NCBI GenBank assembly: GCA_031216915.1
Contig: CM062297.1
Coordinates: 538,244,971-538,308,970 of the forward strand
Origin: Pictodentalium vernedei
Taxonomy: Eukaryota; Mollusca; Scaphopoda; Dentaliida; Dentaliidae
Reading direction: 5' to 3'
DNA: 64,000 nucleotides
Shown here: one piece after another, positions 1 to 12,150 of the stretch
Numbering within the stretch: the first letter of the stretch is position 1
Layout of the letters: each line of letters starts with the position of its first letter
Notes under the pieces: generated by a model
Database searches by the model: none
Seen by the model: only the letters and a program-made list of their open reading frames with translations
What the model was told of the DNA's origin: nothing
Program-made: the position numbers and the translations under genes

Positions 1-437
1 ATGTGATTTCCAGCAATTATGAAAAATGCACTTAATGACCCCTATGTGACCTCCATGACCTTGACCCATATTTTGAATCTCCATCGAGTGTCGACTCATT
101 TGGTGTTGGTCCCAGGTCCATATGTCATACCACGCCTGAGATATGGGCGTGACCCACTTTCAAAACACCCCTACAGACACCCCTGACACCCCAGGAATCT
201 GAAAAACATAGATGGGTGAGAACTTGTGGCTGTCTATCAGCATGCCAAAAATCAACGAGATAGGGAAATTCGTTTTCGAGTTATCTTGCGGACAAAAAAG
301 TGATGAGACAGAAGACAGGAGAAGAAGAAGAAGAAGAAGAAGAAGAAGAAGAAAAAAAAGAAAAAAAAAGAAAAAAAAAAGAAAGAAAAAGAAACCGTGC
401 AAAAACAGTAGTCTGTGTGTTTCACACAGACTAATAA
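1..437 (+). repeat. 3' end of a 237-bp-monomer tandem element
   Basis: The first 170 bases are one monomer of the family that forms the array at 4,855-7,180 (same 'gaccttgaccca' and 'gtcgactcatttggtg' blocks). A non-monomeric tail follows, with a GAA/AAAG purine tract at about 318-394 and a perfect hairpin at 410-432. The same tail is found at 7,181-7,477, so this is a second copy of the same element whose array extends off the left edge. The family is non-coding. The arginine- or leucine-rich frames here are only the GAA tract read in different frames. Confidence 0.85.
410..432. other. Terminal hairpin of the 237-bp element (copy 1)
   Basis: Perfect 10-bp stem AGTCTGTGTG / CACACAGACT with loop TTT, followed by AATAA. 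The identical hairpin stands at 7,450-7,472. Homology between the two copies stops a few bases after it, which marks it as the element's 3' terminus. Hairpins just inside the 3' end are typical of Helitron-type elements; assigning this family to Helitrons is inference. Confidence 0.75.
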
Positions 438-1140
438 ATAACGTGGGTTGAATTTAGTGCATCAGAGAGAATTTTCCCAAAATATTGTCTGCACATTTTC
501 TACATTTCGAACAAGACACCCACCCCCTACTAACGTGTGACATTTTCCCAGATTAAGCCCAATATTCTCACATTTGAAGTCTCCTGATGTCGTATTTATG
601 TTAAGAGTGTGATGTACAACATCATCTTTAAGGTTTGAAACACAAATGATGGTATATATTAGCTGATATATTGATATATTTTTAAAAAATTCAAAAAATT
701 GCACAAGTTGGAAATGCATATTTTTGGCGCACTCAAGAGACCCACCCACCCCCACGTCACGTCTTGCAAATTTTTGGTGCCCCCCCCCCCCCCCCCCCCG
801 CCGATGATGTATCAAATATTTGGTGCTTAGCAAACTTTGAGTAGTATAGAAATATATAAAGAGCCTTCTCCACCAGTGATGTAGTATTGCTGTTTAAACC
901 TGGCCATACCAAAAATAAGCTATTTATCTGTGGAGCAGTCAAAAGCCAATATTGTGGTGTATGCATCAGCTCACCATTGGAGAAGGGCGTCCATTTGTGT
1001 GATTCGATATTCTGCACTTATTGTGGTAAAATGATAAAGGAAAGCGTACTCAAACTAGAGAAACAGAATTTACTGCATCCAGTAAATTCAAGTCTGTGTG
1101 AAAAGGGTTAAAGTATCAGGAATAAACTCTACAGAAAGAG
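438..1140. other. No gene recognised; poly-C run at about 781-799
   Basis: AT-rich sequence with a pure C tract of about 19 bases next to a CCCACCC motif. Short open frames cross the tract in several phases but show no domain or codon signal. Nothing else is seen. Confidence 0.6.
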
Positions 1141-2470
1141 AATTTATGGAGGCTTATCTTCTGGTGTAAAATACTTTAGAAATACATTAAGGTGTAAATG
1201 CATTTCCCAGTCTTTCTGAATAATATGCACTTGATGGCCTCATTCTGGTGGACCATATATTGAATCTCCAGCAATGTTTAACTCAGTCGGTGTAGTCCCA
1301 TGTCCACATCTACATTGAAGAATGAGCGCAACCCACTTTGAAATAATAGCTCCACCAACTTCAGATCTGTCATCTGACATTCAGATGGAACGGGTGAAAA
1401 AAAAACATAGATGAGTGCAAACTGGTTATTGTTAACCAGCATGCCAAAATGCATAGAGATAGGACGGTCCGTATTTGAGTTGTCGCGCTGACAAAGGGTG
1501 CATAGACTCTATGTCGGAGATATTGTCATAAAAACCTTAAAAAACCCCAAGAGCTCATTTGAAAGCCTGCTCTTAAAATAGCATCTAGTGACCTAAACAA
1601 GGCATACATAAAACTAGAACTTCTCTAATAAATAAATTTTAAACAGTCATAGCACTAACACAGTTGACAGAACATTCAACTATGTCAGTATTGCATCTTT
1701 TACCGGCATCCTGACAGTATTGTGACAGGTTTAAACAACAAATCTCCAGTGTAGTTTTACAATTACATGTACACTGGAATTCTTCATTATCAAGTTGTTT
1801 GTTTTTATATTAACTTGGTTTGGGAAGTAATTCTGTACAATGAGATTAAATAAATAGATCATGTTATTGTATGTGACAGTCACAGCTTTCTCCCCACTGC
1901 TTTTTGTGAAATTCTTTCATGGAGAAAATATTCATACAGGAATCAGAACAATTTTTCTAAGAAACCCGAAAAGGCATATATGTACACACCATATATAGGG
2001 TTCGATCAAGGAATCAGAAATGGACATTACTGCCGCTACCATTTATTTGAATGGTGAGATACATGTATAATCTTCAGAACTGCATTAATTGGTATAAAAT
2101 GAAATTCCCAATAGGAAGAAAAAGTATGCATTTAGTGACCTATCTTGACCGCATAGAGGTGGACCACATTTTGAACCTCCAGCAAGTTTCAACTCATTTG
2201 GTGTAGGTACCATTACTATAGGTCATACTAAACCTGAAGTATGAGCACAAACTACTTTATAAATATTGGCTCCACCAACTCCGGATCTGCCATATTTGTA
2301 GATGATGGCAAATGTCCATATTAGCAAGGCATTGATGAAGGGCATGCATGGTACCTCTGGAAAATATATTGCAAGTAAAAAGGTTCAGTAATGTTGGAAT
2401 GTAGACGTTGAAAGGCCTTGAAGACCCCCAAGAGCCTGTCTGAAGACTTACTGGCATTGTCAAAATACCG
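1141..2470 (+). repeat. Old, diverged copies of the 237-bp element family
   Basis: Blocks near 1,240-1,345 and 2,150-2,290 keep the monomer order (position-equivalent of 'ttgaatctcca', 'actcatttggtg', 'gagcg.aacccacttt', 'ccaccaact') with many substitutions. The 1,400-1,500 block matches the non-monomeric tail ('catgccaaaa...gagatagga...gagtt.tc'). These are degenerate older insertions of the family seen at 1-437 and 4,855-7,477. No coding potential is visible. Confidence 0.65.
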
Positions 2471-2669
2471 AGGTCCCATCTATATCTATGTGTGTTTAGA
2501 ACAACACTGTGAGAATGGAAATGGTTTTCATTATTCTCAATGATTTTTTCGAAGAGAGGTGCTCCATCGAAGTGCAGTACGCTTTAGTACACAGCGCCAC
2601 CGTGCCCCCATATTAAGATTTTCAGAGGATTAAAATATTCGCTTTAAATATTCCATTTTAATCCTTTAA

Positions 2670-3201
2670 CCCTTTACCCAGATGGTAGAGGTGCAGGCTG
2701 CAAGCCGAGAGGTCCTCGGTTCGAATAACACCTGCGGCAACCGCGTTGTGTCCTTGGGCAAGACACTTCACCCCCATTGCCCACGTGGGGGCACGGTGAC
2801 GATGTGTACTAAGGCGTACTGTACGTCGATGGTGCACCTGTTTTCAACCAATGCTAACCCTGCTTGTGTGGAGTTGGTATGTTGGGGAGCTGACAGTTGC
2901 TCGCCGTTGCTCGGTGGTTCTCTCCGGGTACTCCGGCTTCCTCCACCCGTAAAACTGTCACGGTCATGGTTAGCCATTGTGCAGAAATATGTGACCTTAA
3001 AACACCAATAAAAATTAAAAAAAACCTTTACCCAACGAATCGGCCGCATCCGCCCGCGTAATATGCAAATTGAGAAGTTGAAAAAATATTAGTTCCAACG
3101 AGGGGGTCTCATGATATGGTTTTGTTGAAATTGTTTGGAAAATTTGAAAAAAATAATATTTGAAATAATAAATTTTGCTATCGTCTCCGTTGGGTAAAGG
3201 G
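2670..3201. mobile_element. piggyBac-type TTAA MITE interrupted by a SINE
   Basis: Terminal inverted repeats CCCTTTACCCAAC (split by the SINE on the left) and GTTGGGTAAAGGG are flanked by TTAA at 2,666-2,669 and 3,202-3,205. TTAA duplication and CCC-starting termini are the hallmark of piggyBac-mobilised MITEs. Without the SINE and its duplicated target the element is about 180 bp, shorter than the 230-244-bp copies at 21,685 and 59,098, because half of the central palindrome is missing. Confidence 0.8.
2680..3024 (+). mobile_element. tRNA-headed SINE nested in the MITE
   Basis: The element starts inside the tRNA A-box region (GATGGTAGAGG), keeps the B-box-like GGTTCGAATAA, then the family body: 'gtccttgggcaagacacttcacc', 'gtactaaggcgtactg.acgtcgatggtgcac', 'gttgctcggtggttctctcc', and ends in A-rich 'ccaataaaaatt'. 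A 9-bp target duplication CCTTTACCC lies at 2,671-2,679 and 3,025-3,033, inside the MITE terminus, which proves the SINE arrived after the MITE. It has no coding capacity. Confidence 0.9.
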
Positions 3202-3205
3202 TTAA

Positions 3206-3534
3206 ATGGGGGCGCAGTGGCTGAGTTGGCAGAGGTGCAGGCTGCAAGTCGAGCGGTCCTCACTCTGTCCTTGGGCAAGACACTTCACCCCATTGCCCAC
3301 GTGGGTGCATGGTGGCGATGTGTACTAAAGCGTACTGCACATCGATGGTGCACCTGTATTCAACCAATGCTAAACCTGCTTGTGTGGAGTTAGTATGTGG
3401 GGAATCTGATAGTTGCTCGCTGTTGCCCGGAGGTTCTCCCCAGGTACTCTGGCTTTCTCCGCCCGTAAAACTGTCCTGGTCATGGTAAACCACTGTGCAG
3501 AAATATGTGACATTAAACACCAATAAATAAATAA
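3206..3534 (+). mobile_element. tRNA-headed SINE
   Basis: Head GGGGGCGCAGTGGCTGAGTTG at about 3,208 with the A box; the B box is partly deleted ('ggtcctcactctgtccttggg'). The body and AATAAATAA tail match the other SINEs. It stands directly against the TTAA of the preceding MITE and directly before a half MITE at 3,545, so it probably inserted within another copy of that MITE. Confidence 0.85.
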
Positions 3535-3544
3535 TCCTTTAAAA

Positions 3545-3671
3545 AATGAGCTCATTCCAATGAAGGGTCATAAGCTATGTTTTTCAAGCAAAAATGAAAA
3601 AGTAATTAAAACTGAATAGACATTTCTGTGTATAAAGCTGACCGGTTTTTGCCGTTATGTTGGCTAAAGGG
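3545..3671. mobile_element. Right half of a TTAA MITE
   Basis: Contains the central-palindrome half (GAGCTCATTCCAATGAAGGG, then TCATAAGC) and the right terminus GGCTAAAGGG followed by TTAA at 3,672-3,675. This matches the right half of the copy at 21,685-21,928. The left half is not adjacent. Confidence 0.7.
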
Positions 3672-3675
3672 TTAA

Positions 3676-4301
3676 GAATCCCTTAGTTTGGAAAGCACAC
3701 TGAAAAGGTGTCCCATTCCACATAGAATTAAATGTTTCAGAAAAGAGAGTGAAAAACATTCTGTAGCCATGAGTTATATTAAAGATATTTTTTTACTCAC
3801 ATCGAAGTATTAAGAGGGTTAAAATCTGGCCATTCAAATATTCCATTTTATTACTTTGTAACTGTGATAGGTGTTTCGAGAAAGCCACGCACCACTCCGT
3901 CCCAAAACCTCTCAATCTTGAGTTATGATTGAGAATAAATAGATTTTTAAAAAAAATGCTTTGAAAAGTGAAGGATTCTCTCTCTCTTCAATGACTGAGA
4001 CTGAAGTTTTGTAACATGATACAACATAAATATACAGTGCTGTTCAATGTAACAAAGAATTCTATCTCAGCTTTCTCTCTGGAGATTTCTGTTTTAGATA
4101 ATGGTTACTTCTTCAGCTAACTCATTTCCCAGTAAATGTTGTAAACATATTTTTAACATCTAGAGCCCGAAGGCCCCACATGCCTCCAAATCATAGATGA
4201 CCAAGTACCAATGGCAGGCAGTCTATCAGTATACCAAAAACAATGAGATAGGATTGATTGTATTTGGGTTATCATGTTGACAAACAGCGCATAGAAGACA
4301 T
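3676..4301 (+). repeat. Degenerate sequence, partly an old 237-bp-family tail
   Basis: The 4,170-4,300 segment ('aaatcatagatga', 'ataccaaaaacaatgagatagga', 'gggttatcatgttgacaaa') is a diverged version of the non-monomeric tail at 215-300. The rest is AT-rich and unassigned. No gene is seen. Confidence 0.5.
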
Positions 4302-4312
4302 TCTATGAATGT

Positions 4313-4654
4313 TATTAATTTATTGGGGTTTAACGACACTTCAACAGCTAGGCCCGCCTCGTGTCGTACAGTTTTTACGGATGGAGGAAACCAGAGAACA
4401 CAGAGAACCACCAAACAACAACAACAAGCAACTGTGTGGATCCCCAACATGCTAACTCCACACAAGCAGGGTTAGTGCAAGTGTATCATCGGCATGCAGT
4501 ATGTCTTAGTACACAACATCACTATGCCATTATGTGGGCAATGGGGGTGAAGTGTTTTTGCCCAAAGACACAAGACATTTACCGCAGATAGGATTCGAAC
4601 TGAGAACCTCTCGGCTTGCAGCCTGCACCTCTAACTGCTTAGCCACCGTGCCCC
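4313..4654 (-). mobile_element. Full-length tRNA-headed SINE with target duplication
   Basis: On the minus strand it starts GGGGCACGGTGGCTAAGCAG with a tRNA-like A box, has B box GTTCGAATCC at about 4,590, then the family body and a tail ending in 'aataaatt'. The direct repeat TCTATGAATGT flanks it (4,302-4,312 and 4,655-4,665), an 11-bp target duplication as expected for LINE-mediated insertion. This is one of the clearest complete copies. Confidence 0.93.
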
Positions 4655-4854
4655 TCTATGAATGTAATGGGAATACTTTAGAGGCTTATTTTGGGGATAA
4701 AATAGTTTTAAAGAAATAAAAAATAGGTTTTCAATGACAGTATTTATAGATATTCATTCAAAAATCAGTTAATTTTTTCCAAGAAACCAGATAAGGTATA
4801 TATTTTCACAGTATTCAAAGGGACCAATCAAGGGAATGCACAAGGAGGTTCAAA

Positions 4855-7180
4855 AATATGATTTCCAGCAATGGTAATAGCCGTCGTGACTCCTGTTCGA
4901 CCTTGGCCCAAATTTTGAATCTCCATCGAGTGTCGACTCGTTTGGTATTGGTCCCAGGTCCATACATCATACCATGCTTGAAATATGAGCATGACCCACT
5001 TTCACAAATTTTGGCCACACCAACTTTTTACGTAAAAATGGATGTATGGACTTCAGGAATGCTTTAGAGAGTCAAAAAATGTGATTTCCAGCAATTCTGA
5101 AAAAATGCACTCAATGACCACAAGTGAACTCCGTAACCTTGACCCACATTTTTGAACCTCCATCAAGTGTCAACCTTTTTAGTGTTGGCTCCAGGTCCAT
5201 GCATCACACCATGCTTGAGATATGAGCGTGACCCACTTTCAAAACTTTTGGCCACGCCCACTTTTTTCATGAAAAAATGCACATCTGAATTTTTGGGGAA
5301 GCATTTGGAGGTCAAAAAATGTGATTTCCAGCAATTATGAAAAATGCACTCATTGACCCCCCACTTTTTTACTTCAAAATACATGTGTGTACGTCAGGAA
5401 TGCTTTAGAGGGTCAAAAAATGTGATTTCTAGCAATTATGAAAAATGCACTTAATGACCCCAAGTGACCTTCGTGACCTTGACCCATATTTTGAATCTCC
5501 ATCGAGTGTCGACTCATTTGGTGTTGGTCCCAGGTCCATACGTCATACCATGCTTGAGATATGAGCGTGACCCACATTCAAAAATTTTGGCCACGCCCAC
5601 TTTTTTTTACGTCAAAATGCATGTGTGTATGTCAGGAATGCTTTAGGGGTCAAAAATGAGATTTCTAGCAATTATGAAAAATGCACTTAATGACCCCTAG
5701 GTGACTTCCGTGACCTTGACCCATATTTTGAATCTCCATCGAGTGTCGACTCATTTGGTGTTGGTCCCAGGTCCATACGTCATACCATGCTTGAGATATG
5801 AGCATGACCCACTTTCAAAAATTTTTGCCACGCCCACTTTTTTATGTCAAAATGCATGTGTGTATGTCAGGAATGCTTTAGGGTGTCAAAAAATGTGATT
5901 TCTAGCAATTATAAAAAATGCACTTAATGACCCCTAGGTGACCTCCGTGACCATGCCCATATTTTGAATCTCCATCGAGTGTCGACTCATTTGGTGTTGA
6001 TCCCAGGTCCATACGTCATACCATGCTTGAGATATGAGCGTAACCCACTTTAAAAAATTTTGGCCACGCCCACTTTTTTTACTTCAAAATACATGTGTGT
6101 ACGTGAGGAATGCTTTAGAGGGTCAAAAAATGTGATTTCTAGCAATTATGAAAAATGCACTTAATGACCCCAACTGACCTCTGTGACCTTGACCCATATT
6201 TTGAATCTCCATCGAGTGTCGACTCATTTGGTGTTGGTCCCAGGTCCATACGTCATACCATGCTCGAGATATGAGCGTGACCCACTTTCAAAAATTTTGG
6301 CCACGCCCACTTTTTTTACGTCAAAATGCATGTGTGTATGTCAGGAATGCTTTAGGGGGTCAAAAATGTGATTTCTAGCAATTATGAAAAATGCACTTAA
6401 TGACCCCTAGGTGACCTCCGTGACCTTGACCCATATTTTGAATCTCCATCGAGTGTCGACTCATTTGGTGTTGGTCCCAGGTCCATACGTCATACCATGC
6501 TTGAGTTATGAGAGTGACCCACTTTCAAAAATTTTGGCCACGCCCACTTTTTTACGTCAAAATGCATGTGTGCATGTCAGAAATGTTATAGGGGTCAAAA
6601 AATGTGATTTCTAGCAATTATGAAAAATGCACTTAATGACCCCTAGGCGACCTCCGTCACCTTGACCCATATTTTGAATCTCCATCGAGTGTCGACTCAT
6701 TTGGTGTTGGTCCCAGGTCCATACGTCATACCATGCTTGAGATATGAGCGTGACCCACTTTCAAAAATTTTGGCCACGCCCACTTTTCTTACGTCAAAAT
6801 GCATGTGTGTATGTCAGGAATGCTTTAGGGGGTCAAAAAATGTGATTTCTAGCAATTATGAAAAATGCACTTAATGACCCCTAGGTGACCTCCGTGACCT
6901 TGACCCATATTTTGAATCTCCATCGAGTGTCGACTCATTTGGTGTTGGTCCCACGTCCATACGTCATATCATGCTTGAGATATGAGCGTGACCCACTTTC
7001 AAAAATTTTGGCCACGCCCACTTTTTTACGTCAAAATGCATGTGTGTATGTCAGGAAAACTTTAGGGGGTCAAAAAATGTGATCTTCAGCAATTCTGAAA
7101 AATGCACTCAATGACCCTTAGATGACCTCCGTGACCTTGACCCATATTTTGAACCTCCGTCGAATGTCGACTCATTTGGT
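4855..7180 (+). repeat. Tandem array of a 237-bp monomer, about ten units
   Basis: The anchor 'tgtgattt(c/t)(c/t)agcaatt' recurs near 4,859, 5,081, 5,320, 5,419, 5,656, 5,896, 6,133, 6,368, 6,605, 6,840 and 7,078. Spacing is mostly 235-240 bp. One unit (5,320-5,418) has lost about 140 bp, and the outer units differ more than the central ones, as expected when the array is homogenised from the middle. The monomer length is divisible by three, so each unit repeats the same short frame, but every unit carries a stop and there is no sign of translation. The preceding 4,740-4,854 stretch resembles 1,920-2,020, an older relative. Confidence 0.93.
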
Positions 7181-7477
7181 GTTGGTTGAGATATGGGTGT
7201 GACCCACTTTCATAACACAGACACCCCGATACCCCAAGAATCTGAAAAACATAAGTGGCCGAGAACTTGTGGCTGTCTATTAGCATGCCAAAAACCAACG
7301 AGATAGGGCAATTCGTTTTCGAGTTATCTTGCGGACAAAAAAGTGATGAGAAGACAGAAGACAGAAGAAGAAGAAGAAGAAGAAGAAGAAGAAGAAGAAG
7401 AAGAAGAAGAAGAAGAAGAAAAAAGAAAAAGAAACCGTGCAAAAACAATAGTCTGTGTGTTTCACACAGACTAATAA
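7181..7477 (+). repeat. 3' tail of the 237-bp element with GAA tract and hairpin
   Basis: Collinear with 170-437: 'acaccc..atac', 'gaacttgtggctgtctat', 'catgccaaaaaccaacgagatagg', a longer GAA tract (about 7,365-7,420) and the same perfect 10-bp hairpin with TTT loop at 7,450-7,472. The array plus this tail forms one element. The 5' boundary is uncertain, perhaps near 4,740. Confidence 0.85.
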
Positions 7478-8128
7478 CAGGGATCAGTGAAAAAGTGTTT
7501 CAACTATTTATTCCACAATAACGTTTGAAAGAATACGTCAGGAAGCGTGTGCGTTTTCACGATGGCAAAGTTTTTTTTACAAATTTCAGACATGTGCATG
7601 GGAAGTCGGATATTAATTTTGATCCAGAATTTCGCTCCTATTCATATCGACCCATTCTAATAAATTGAGTGAAACATGATCTTATATGCGTGGGCAAATT
7701 ATATTTTGCTTGAGGTTGTCAAGTAGCCTGGTGCAAAACACAGAAACAGTACATGGATAGCGGACCAATTTGGAAACACCCATCAAGTGTAAATTTCACC
7801 CAGATAATAGCTCATGTTTAGTGAAACTGCGCAAAAAACATAAAAAAATTAGCAAGGCAGCTCCCATATGTAATCAGAAGCTGTATGATTAGTGTTTTTC
7901 CAGCAATTAAACCAGTGGCAATGATCTCGCAATGAAAGCGACACCACATTAGCGTATTATTGACATAATCAAACAAATACCAATCATTGTATGAACCTGA
8001 TGTTTTCAGAAGCCGATTATTGTGGATGTGTTAATTTGAAATTATCGTTCCAGCAGAATAAATTGACAATGTCAATAGCCTAACACCTCACCCATTTGAC
8101 ACAGAAAATTAGGGTTTTTTTTTTTTAA
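7478..8128. other. Unassigned sequence
   Basis: AT-rich, no repeat family recognised within the window and no coding signal. Confidence 0.5.
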
Positions 8129-8489
<361 letters not shown>

Positions 8490-9097
8490 GCACTGAAACC
8501 CGTAAGTTATTAAGGCAGGAAGACGAAGGGGCACTGTGTTGGGGCATCCATGCGTCGCATGGGTGGGAAGGGGGCTGCGAGTCACAAGATGGTTTGGGAA
8601 TTTAAAAAAAAAAATTGGGAGTGAGGAAGGTTAACCCCCTCATGAAATTTCTACTTCACCGGCTGTGGGGTGCATTTCACACCCAACATATACTTACATT
8701 TATAAGTAAAAGTTAAGGTACCGCTGGCATTTTTTTAAATACCGCTAGCGCTTCTACTACTCCCTTAAACTTGAAAATAATTGCTCCCTTCCGCAGTGGT
8801 TTAGTGGTAATCTACTTCTCCTGTAATTATATGAACTACAACAGGTGACTTTCAGTAACACGCATCGGCACGAACCAGTGACATGAATGTTTTTCGCGTT
8901 AGCTCAACGATTGTCTGGGCCGAATGTAATAGGGGCGATTTGTCCTCCAATTAAAAGCACATGATGAGCAGCGACCTTGTTACGAATTTAAAAGGCTGTG
9001 TTTTGACTTTGAATAAAGTTTAAAACTGTCGTATGTAACAATGTTATAGCGAATAAATGGGACAATTAAAACTCATTCTACCGTGTTTACTGTTGTT
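8490..9097. other. Unassigned sequence left of element A
   Basis: No family match and no coding signal. The last bases, 'gttgtt', border element A. Confidence 0.5.
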
Positions 9098-11787
9098 AGG
9101 CTTTCCCAAACCCAGTTTGGGAAAGACTATTGTTATTCTTCTTTTTCAAAATTTTTCTTCTCTATTTTTTTTTATTTTTTTTTTTTTAATTTTTTTTTTC
9201 CTCCCTGAATTTTGTCTGTTGAACTGCTCGAAAACAAGTTGTACGATTTTGACCAAATTTGGCACACTTATGTAATGCCATAAAAACTATTGAAATGCGG
9301 TATCGTCATATCTGTGAAAACGCGTGTTTTCAAAATATTCTGCCAAAACCTTCAAAATTTCACCATTTTTCGAATGTCTCAAAATTGTTTACAGTTATTT
9401 AGCTCAAATTTTCCACACATTTAGAGCATAATATGATACACCACAATCACCACTCAGATCTTTCAACTTTAACCCCCATTGGCCAAAAATGACATGAATA
9501 TAGAATTTTTCTTCAAAATTGACCAACTTCAAGGGCAAATTTCTCTAATAACAAGGTTGTTGTAACAATTATTTTGGTTTGGATAGATGAAACAATGATT
9601 GCGGAAGAAAGTTACTGTTTACTTTTTAATCTCAGATTTAACCCCCAAGCACAATGAGGGTGAGAATAAGAGTACCGTTTGAAAATGCCAAATTAGCCAA
9701 CTTTGGTTGCTTTTTCCATCATTTTGGAAAGGGGTTAATTTCAAACACTTTTCGTGTACGTATTCACAATTGACTATCGAGCATATTTGCTGTTGTAAGT
9801 TTGGTTGTAAAGTTTAACCCTATCCCATTCTGGTTGCATAAAAGTGGGTACCGTCCAAAAAAAAACTCCAATTTTTTCAGAATTTGGTAAGTTTAGGTGA
9901 CGATTTACTCCATTTTTAATTGCTTCAGCTCTGAATGTTCTCTATAGATGCTTGCAGCAGTCAAAGTATGACAAATTTTGTTCTATATGTTATTATTAAA
10001 AGTTTAACCCTTGGCAGATTTGAGACTTCCCATAAGGGTACTGTCGGAATATTTGTTATTTTCGCCAACTTCAAGAGCATTTTTTTTCTAATTACAAGGT
10101 AGTTGTAATAATTATTTTTGTATGGGTAGATGCAACAATGATTGTGGAAGAAAGTTACTGTTTACTTCTTAATCTCAGATTTAACCCTCTAGCACAATGA
10201 GGCCGAGAATAAGAGTACCGTTTGAAAATGCCAAAGTTAGCCATTTTTGGTTGCCTTTTCTATCATTTTGGAAGGGGTTAATTTCAAACACTTTTCATGT
10301 ACGTATTCACAATTGACTATCGGGCATATTTGCTGTTGTTAGTTTATTTGTAAAGTTTAACCCTATCCCATTCTGGTTGCATAAAAGTAGGTACCGTCCA
10401 AAAAAATTCCAATTTTTTCAGAATTTGGTAAATTTAGGTGGCGATTTACTCCATTTTTAATTGCTTGAGCTCTGAATCTTTTCTATAGCTGTTTGCAGCA
10501 GTCAAAGTATGACAAATTTTGTTCTATATGTTATTATTAAAAGTTTAACCCTTGGCAGATTTGAGACTTCCCATAAGGGTACTGTCAGAATAAATGTTAT
10601 TTTCGCCAACGTTTGCATGCACTTTCTCAGCACTGGAGCCATATTGTATCAAAACCTTTTCCACGAGATGATTGGGCCTACATCCAAGAACGATTTTGCT
10701 GTTATATATTTTATTCAAAGTTTTAACCTTCACCCAGTTTTCGGGCCTTGAATTTGAGTGCCCTAAAATTTTTCATAAAATTGGCTAATTTGGAGCTCAC
10801 TTTTCTTCCATTTTCGAAAGGAATATCGAAAAATGATTTACATGTTCGTATTTACAATTGCCTACCGAGCATATTTGCTGTTGTAAGTTTGGTTGTAAAG
10901 TTTAACCCTATGCTCGTTCTCTGAATTTGGGAAGTTTAAGTGACGATTTACTCCATTCCTAATTGATTGAGCGCTGAACGTTTTCTATGGCTGTATGCAG
11001 CAGCAGTCATAGTATGACAACTTTTGTTTTATATGTCATTATTAAAAGTTTAACCGTTGGCAGATTCGAGACTGCCCATATAGGTATGGTCGGAATAATT
11101 TTAATTTTCATTAAATCACTGAATATTGATAAGCGTGCAGTGGTAGTTTGGAATAGAATATCCGAAAATGCTTTCGAAATTCAGATTCACAGTTCAATTC
11201 CAAGAATATTTTCTGTTATAAGGTTGCTGTAAAGTTTAACAAAATCCCTGTCTCAGACGCATAATGGTAGATGCCGTCGAAAAAAACTAATTTTTTCAGA
11301 ATTTCGTAGGTTTTAGTGACAATTTACTCCATTCCTAATTCATTGAGCGCTGAATGTTTTCTATGCCTGCCTGCATGCAGCAAGCATAGCATGACAACTT
11401 CTGTTTTATACGTGATTATCAAAAGTTTAACCCTTGGCATATTTAGGAGTTCCCATGTGGGTATAGTCGGAATAATTGTTATTTCCGTAAAATCAGTCCC
11501 TGAATATATTGGTAACCGTGCAATGGCCTTTCAGTGGTACTACATGAAGCCGCAAATAGTTAAGGTTGAAAAGTTCATCAAACAGACAAATATAATACCT
11601 AACTCAGCCGATGACAGGTAAATAATGAATGGAAAAGTCGTTGAGTTGAGAATAAAGTAGGGACGAATCGTGCCCTCGGTTTCCACCTGATCCACGGTAT
11701 TTCCACGCGGTCTCGGCACTTGACAGAGATACTAAACTGTCGGGCAGGGACAGTAGGAAACATTCTGAGAATGTCAAGTTGCTGCCT

Positions 11788-11862
11788 TGCATGATCGGGA
11801 CATAATTGAAATATATCCGACATTGTATCTGTCGGATATATTCCAATTATGTCCTGATCACT
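11788..11862. other. Long hairpin at a deletion junction in element A
   Basis: The arm GATCGGGACATAATTG + AAATATATCCGACA faces TGTCGGATATATTCC + AATTATGTCCTGATC across a 7-base loop, a 30-bp stem with two mismatches. Copy B has the same hairpin (about 19,274-19,344) with one mismatch. Copy C has only the left arm (about 25,157-25,185), so the right arm arose by inverted duplication where A and B lost sequence relative to C. Confidence 0.8.
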
Positions 11863-12086
11863 TCACCTCGACTGTCCGCATGGGGAAACCATGACGCCGT
11901 GTACTAAGGCATACTGCACGTCGATGGTGCGCATGTCTCCAACCAATCTAATCCTGCCTATGTTGGGGAGCTGGCAGCTGCTGGTCATTGCTCGGTGGTT
12001 CTCTCTGGGTACTCCGGCTTCCTCTACCCATACAACTGTCACCGACATAATATGACCTTGGCTGTTAATGCGTCGTTAAAACCTAA

Positions 12087-12149
<63 letters not shown>

Positions 12150-12150
12150 A
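11863..12150 (+). mobile_element. 5'-truncated SINE body in element A
   Basis: SINE body without the tRNA head: 'gtactaaggcatactgcacg', 'gttggggagctgg', 'ctcggtggttctctctggg', 'gactgtcacc'-like end and a long (AATA)n tail. The tail runs to 12,150 and fuses to element sequence. The same fragment is in copy B (19,345-19,696) and copy C (25,862-26,161), so it predates duplication of the element. Confidence 0.85.

Noticed and set aside
160-451. Leucine/phenylalanine- and arginine-rich open frames over the GAA tract (also 7,086-7,521)
   Set aside because: They are a purine repeat read in several frames on both strands, with no conserved protein outside the tract.
4858-7082. Series of 60-70-residue frames with the same peptide, one per 237-bp monomer
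   Set aside because: The identity follows from DNA identity of the monomers. Each unit has a stop, the diverged outer units do not keep the peptide, and synonymous sites are not preferentially changed as far as can be seen.
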